A DNA stretch of 64,000 nucleotides from Burkholderia pseudomultivorans (GTDB lineage Bacteria; Pseudomonadota; Gammaproteobacteria; Burkholderiales; Burkholderiaceae), in the NCBI RefSeq assembly GCF_001718415.1, contig NZ_CP013378.1, positions 992,001 through 1,056,000 on the forward strand, in the 5' to 3' direction. Below the pieces are notes generated by a model. It had not been told where the DNA came from and searched no databases. It saw only the letters and a program-made list of their open reading frames with translations. Both the position numbers and the translations under genes were made by a program. Shown in pieces: positions 63,248-64,000 of the stretch; positions within the stretch are counted from its first letter, which is position 1; the number at the start of each line of letters is the position of its first letter.

Positions 63248-63262
63248 TTTAGAAAAACTATA
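63248..63262. promoter_or_regulatory. GcvA-like LysR operator candidate 3
   Basis: TTTAGAAAAACTATA: TTTAG-N5-CTATA, one arm mismatch, about 147 bp before the ammonia-lyase-family start. Confidence 0.58.
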
Positions 63263-63408
63263 AGGCGCGGCCAATTTAAATGATTTGTCGGCCCCCGTTT
63301 GCCGCTCCTATGCTCGGTGGCGAATCCTGGCTCGCCGGTCGCCGGACAGGCGACGCACGTCGTTGCCAGGCTTCGCACCGATCACTCTCCAAGGAGCACA
63401 ACGACACC

Positions 63409-64000
63409 ATGAACGCCCCGGATCTCCTTCTCCCGACTCGTCCGCAAGACATCGACGAAGTCACGCTCGGCGATGCAGACATGTCGCTCGAGCAATTCAT
63501 CGCCGTCGCGAAATACGGCGCGCGCGTGCGGCTGTCGCCCGCCTATCGCGAACGTGTGGCGAAATCGCGCGCGCTGGTCGAACGGTTTCTCGCCGAAAAC
63601 CGCCTGGTTTACGGCGTGACGACCGGATTCGGCGACAACTCGACACGCGTGATCCGTCCCGACGAAGCAGAACAACTGCAGCGCAACATCGTGCGCTCGC
63701 ACGCGGTCTCGGTCGGCGCGCCGCTGCCGCGCGAAGTCGTACGCGCCACTCAGCTGATGGTGCTGAACAGTCTCGGCAAGGGCTATTCGGGCGTCACACT
63801 CGAACTGCTCGAACTGATCGCCGAACTGCTGAATCGCGACATCGTGCCGATCGCGCCCGGCGACGGTTCGGTCGGTTATCTCGGACCTGAGGCGCACATG
63901 GCGTTGGTGCTGATCGGCGAAGGCGAAGCGCTGTGGCAAGACACGCGGATGCCCGGCAAGGACGCGCTGGCGGCGGCCGGCCTCAAGCCGCATACGCTGC
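63409..64000 (+). CDS. histidine-ammonia-lyase-family protein without the MIO tripeptide, 5' part
   Basis: The first 197 residues of an aromatic amino-acid lyase (HAL/PAL) fold; the gene leaves the window. AAGGAG at 63391-63396. Conserved parts: YGVTTGFGDNSTR (Tyr68 is the expected catalytic Tyr), LQRNIVRSHAVSVGAPL, and GSVG...AHMALVLIGEGEA. In HAL the sequence between is ASGDLAPL, where Ala-Ser-Gly condenses into MIO. Here the bases 63865-63897 read GDGSVGYLGPEAH, with Tyr157-Leu158-Gly159 in place of Ala-Ser-Gly and the loop three residues shorter. It therefore cannot make MIO in the normal way. The gene may encode a different activity. Not called hutH for that reason. Confidence 0.87.
   Translation, partial: MNAPDLLLPTRPQDIDEVTLGDADMSLEQFIAVAKYGARVRLSPAYRERVAKSRALVERFLAENRLVYGVTTGFGDNSTRVIRPDEAEQLQRNIVRSHAVSVGAPLPREVVRATQLMVLNSLGKGYSGVTLELLELIAELLNRDIVPIAPGDGSVGYLGPEAHMALVLIGEGEALWQDTRMPGKDALAAAGLKPHTL

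Noticed and set aside
1..64000. tRNA/rRNA genes, CRISPR arrays, insertion sequences, prophage or integrase genes
   Set aside because: I looked for conserved tRNA arms, regular repeat-spacer patterns, transposase motifs and terminal repeats and saw none; the window is ordinary metabolic gene content.

Overview
The window is GC-rich (roughly two thirds G+C), uses C/G-ending codons, has no tRNA, rRNA, CRISPR array or insertion sequence, and is dense in LysR, GntR and AraC regulators, MHS-type transporters and small catabolic operons. Protein resemblances (creatinase, VanA/VanB-like pair, HutC-family regulation, split transketolase) fit a Burkholderia-type betaproteobacterium, probably a secondary chromosome; this taxonomic call is an inference from gene content. 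Layout: 1-2353, the N-terminal two thirds of pyruvate carboxylase, leaving the window on the left. 3064-12605, an acyl-CoA catabolic set (acyl-CoA dehydrogenase, MaoC hydratase, SDR, thiolase, acyl-CoA synthetase, class III CoA-transferase, LysR, enoyl-CoA hydratase). 12690-14345, a Cache-domain chemoreceptor. 14680-18778, an alcohol/aldehyde module (metallo-hydrolase, aldehyde dehydrogenase, GMC oxidoreductase). 18964-20635, a Rieske oxygenase with a small partner. 21113-22495, an MFS transporter behind two matched operators. 22584-25302, a two-gene molybdenum hydroxylase with a Tat signal and a divergent LysR gene. 27449-36086, the most unusual operon: two tandem ACMSD-type amidohydrolases (the first has lost the HxH metal motif), a UbiD decarboxylase, a UbiX flavin prenyltransferase, a CobW-type metal GTPase, a nucleobase permease, an 8-oxoguanine-deaminase-like amidohydrolase and a one-cysteine Asp/Glu-racemase-family protein resembling arylmalonate decarboxylase. 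Together they look like an uncharacterised route for a carboxylated N-heterocycle. 36457-43259, a LysR-controlled split transketolase, hydroxyacid dehydrogenase, MHS transporter and FAD-linked hydroxyacid dehydrogenase. 43305-47888, an amino-acid ABC transporter, a 38-residue coupled ORF, HisC and a HutC-family repressor, with GTCTAGAC operators upstream. 48229-52646, an MHS transporter, creatinase and an AraC/GlxA-type regulator. 52757-56506, an FCD GntR regulator, an MHS transporter and a DapA-family lyase sharing a common AT-rich operator. 56657-61176, an M14-like hydrolase and a VanB/VanA-like Rieske system with LysR. 61237-64000, an amino-acid binding protein, a second GcvA-like LysR gene, and the 5' part of a histidine-ammonia-lyase-family gene in which the Ala-Ser-Gly that makes the MIO cofactor is absent. 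Many genes are arranged as a regulator beside or divergent from its targets, and in four places the candidate operators are visible as repeated sequences.
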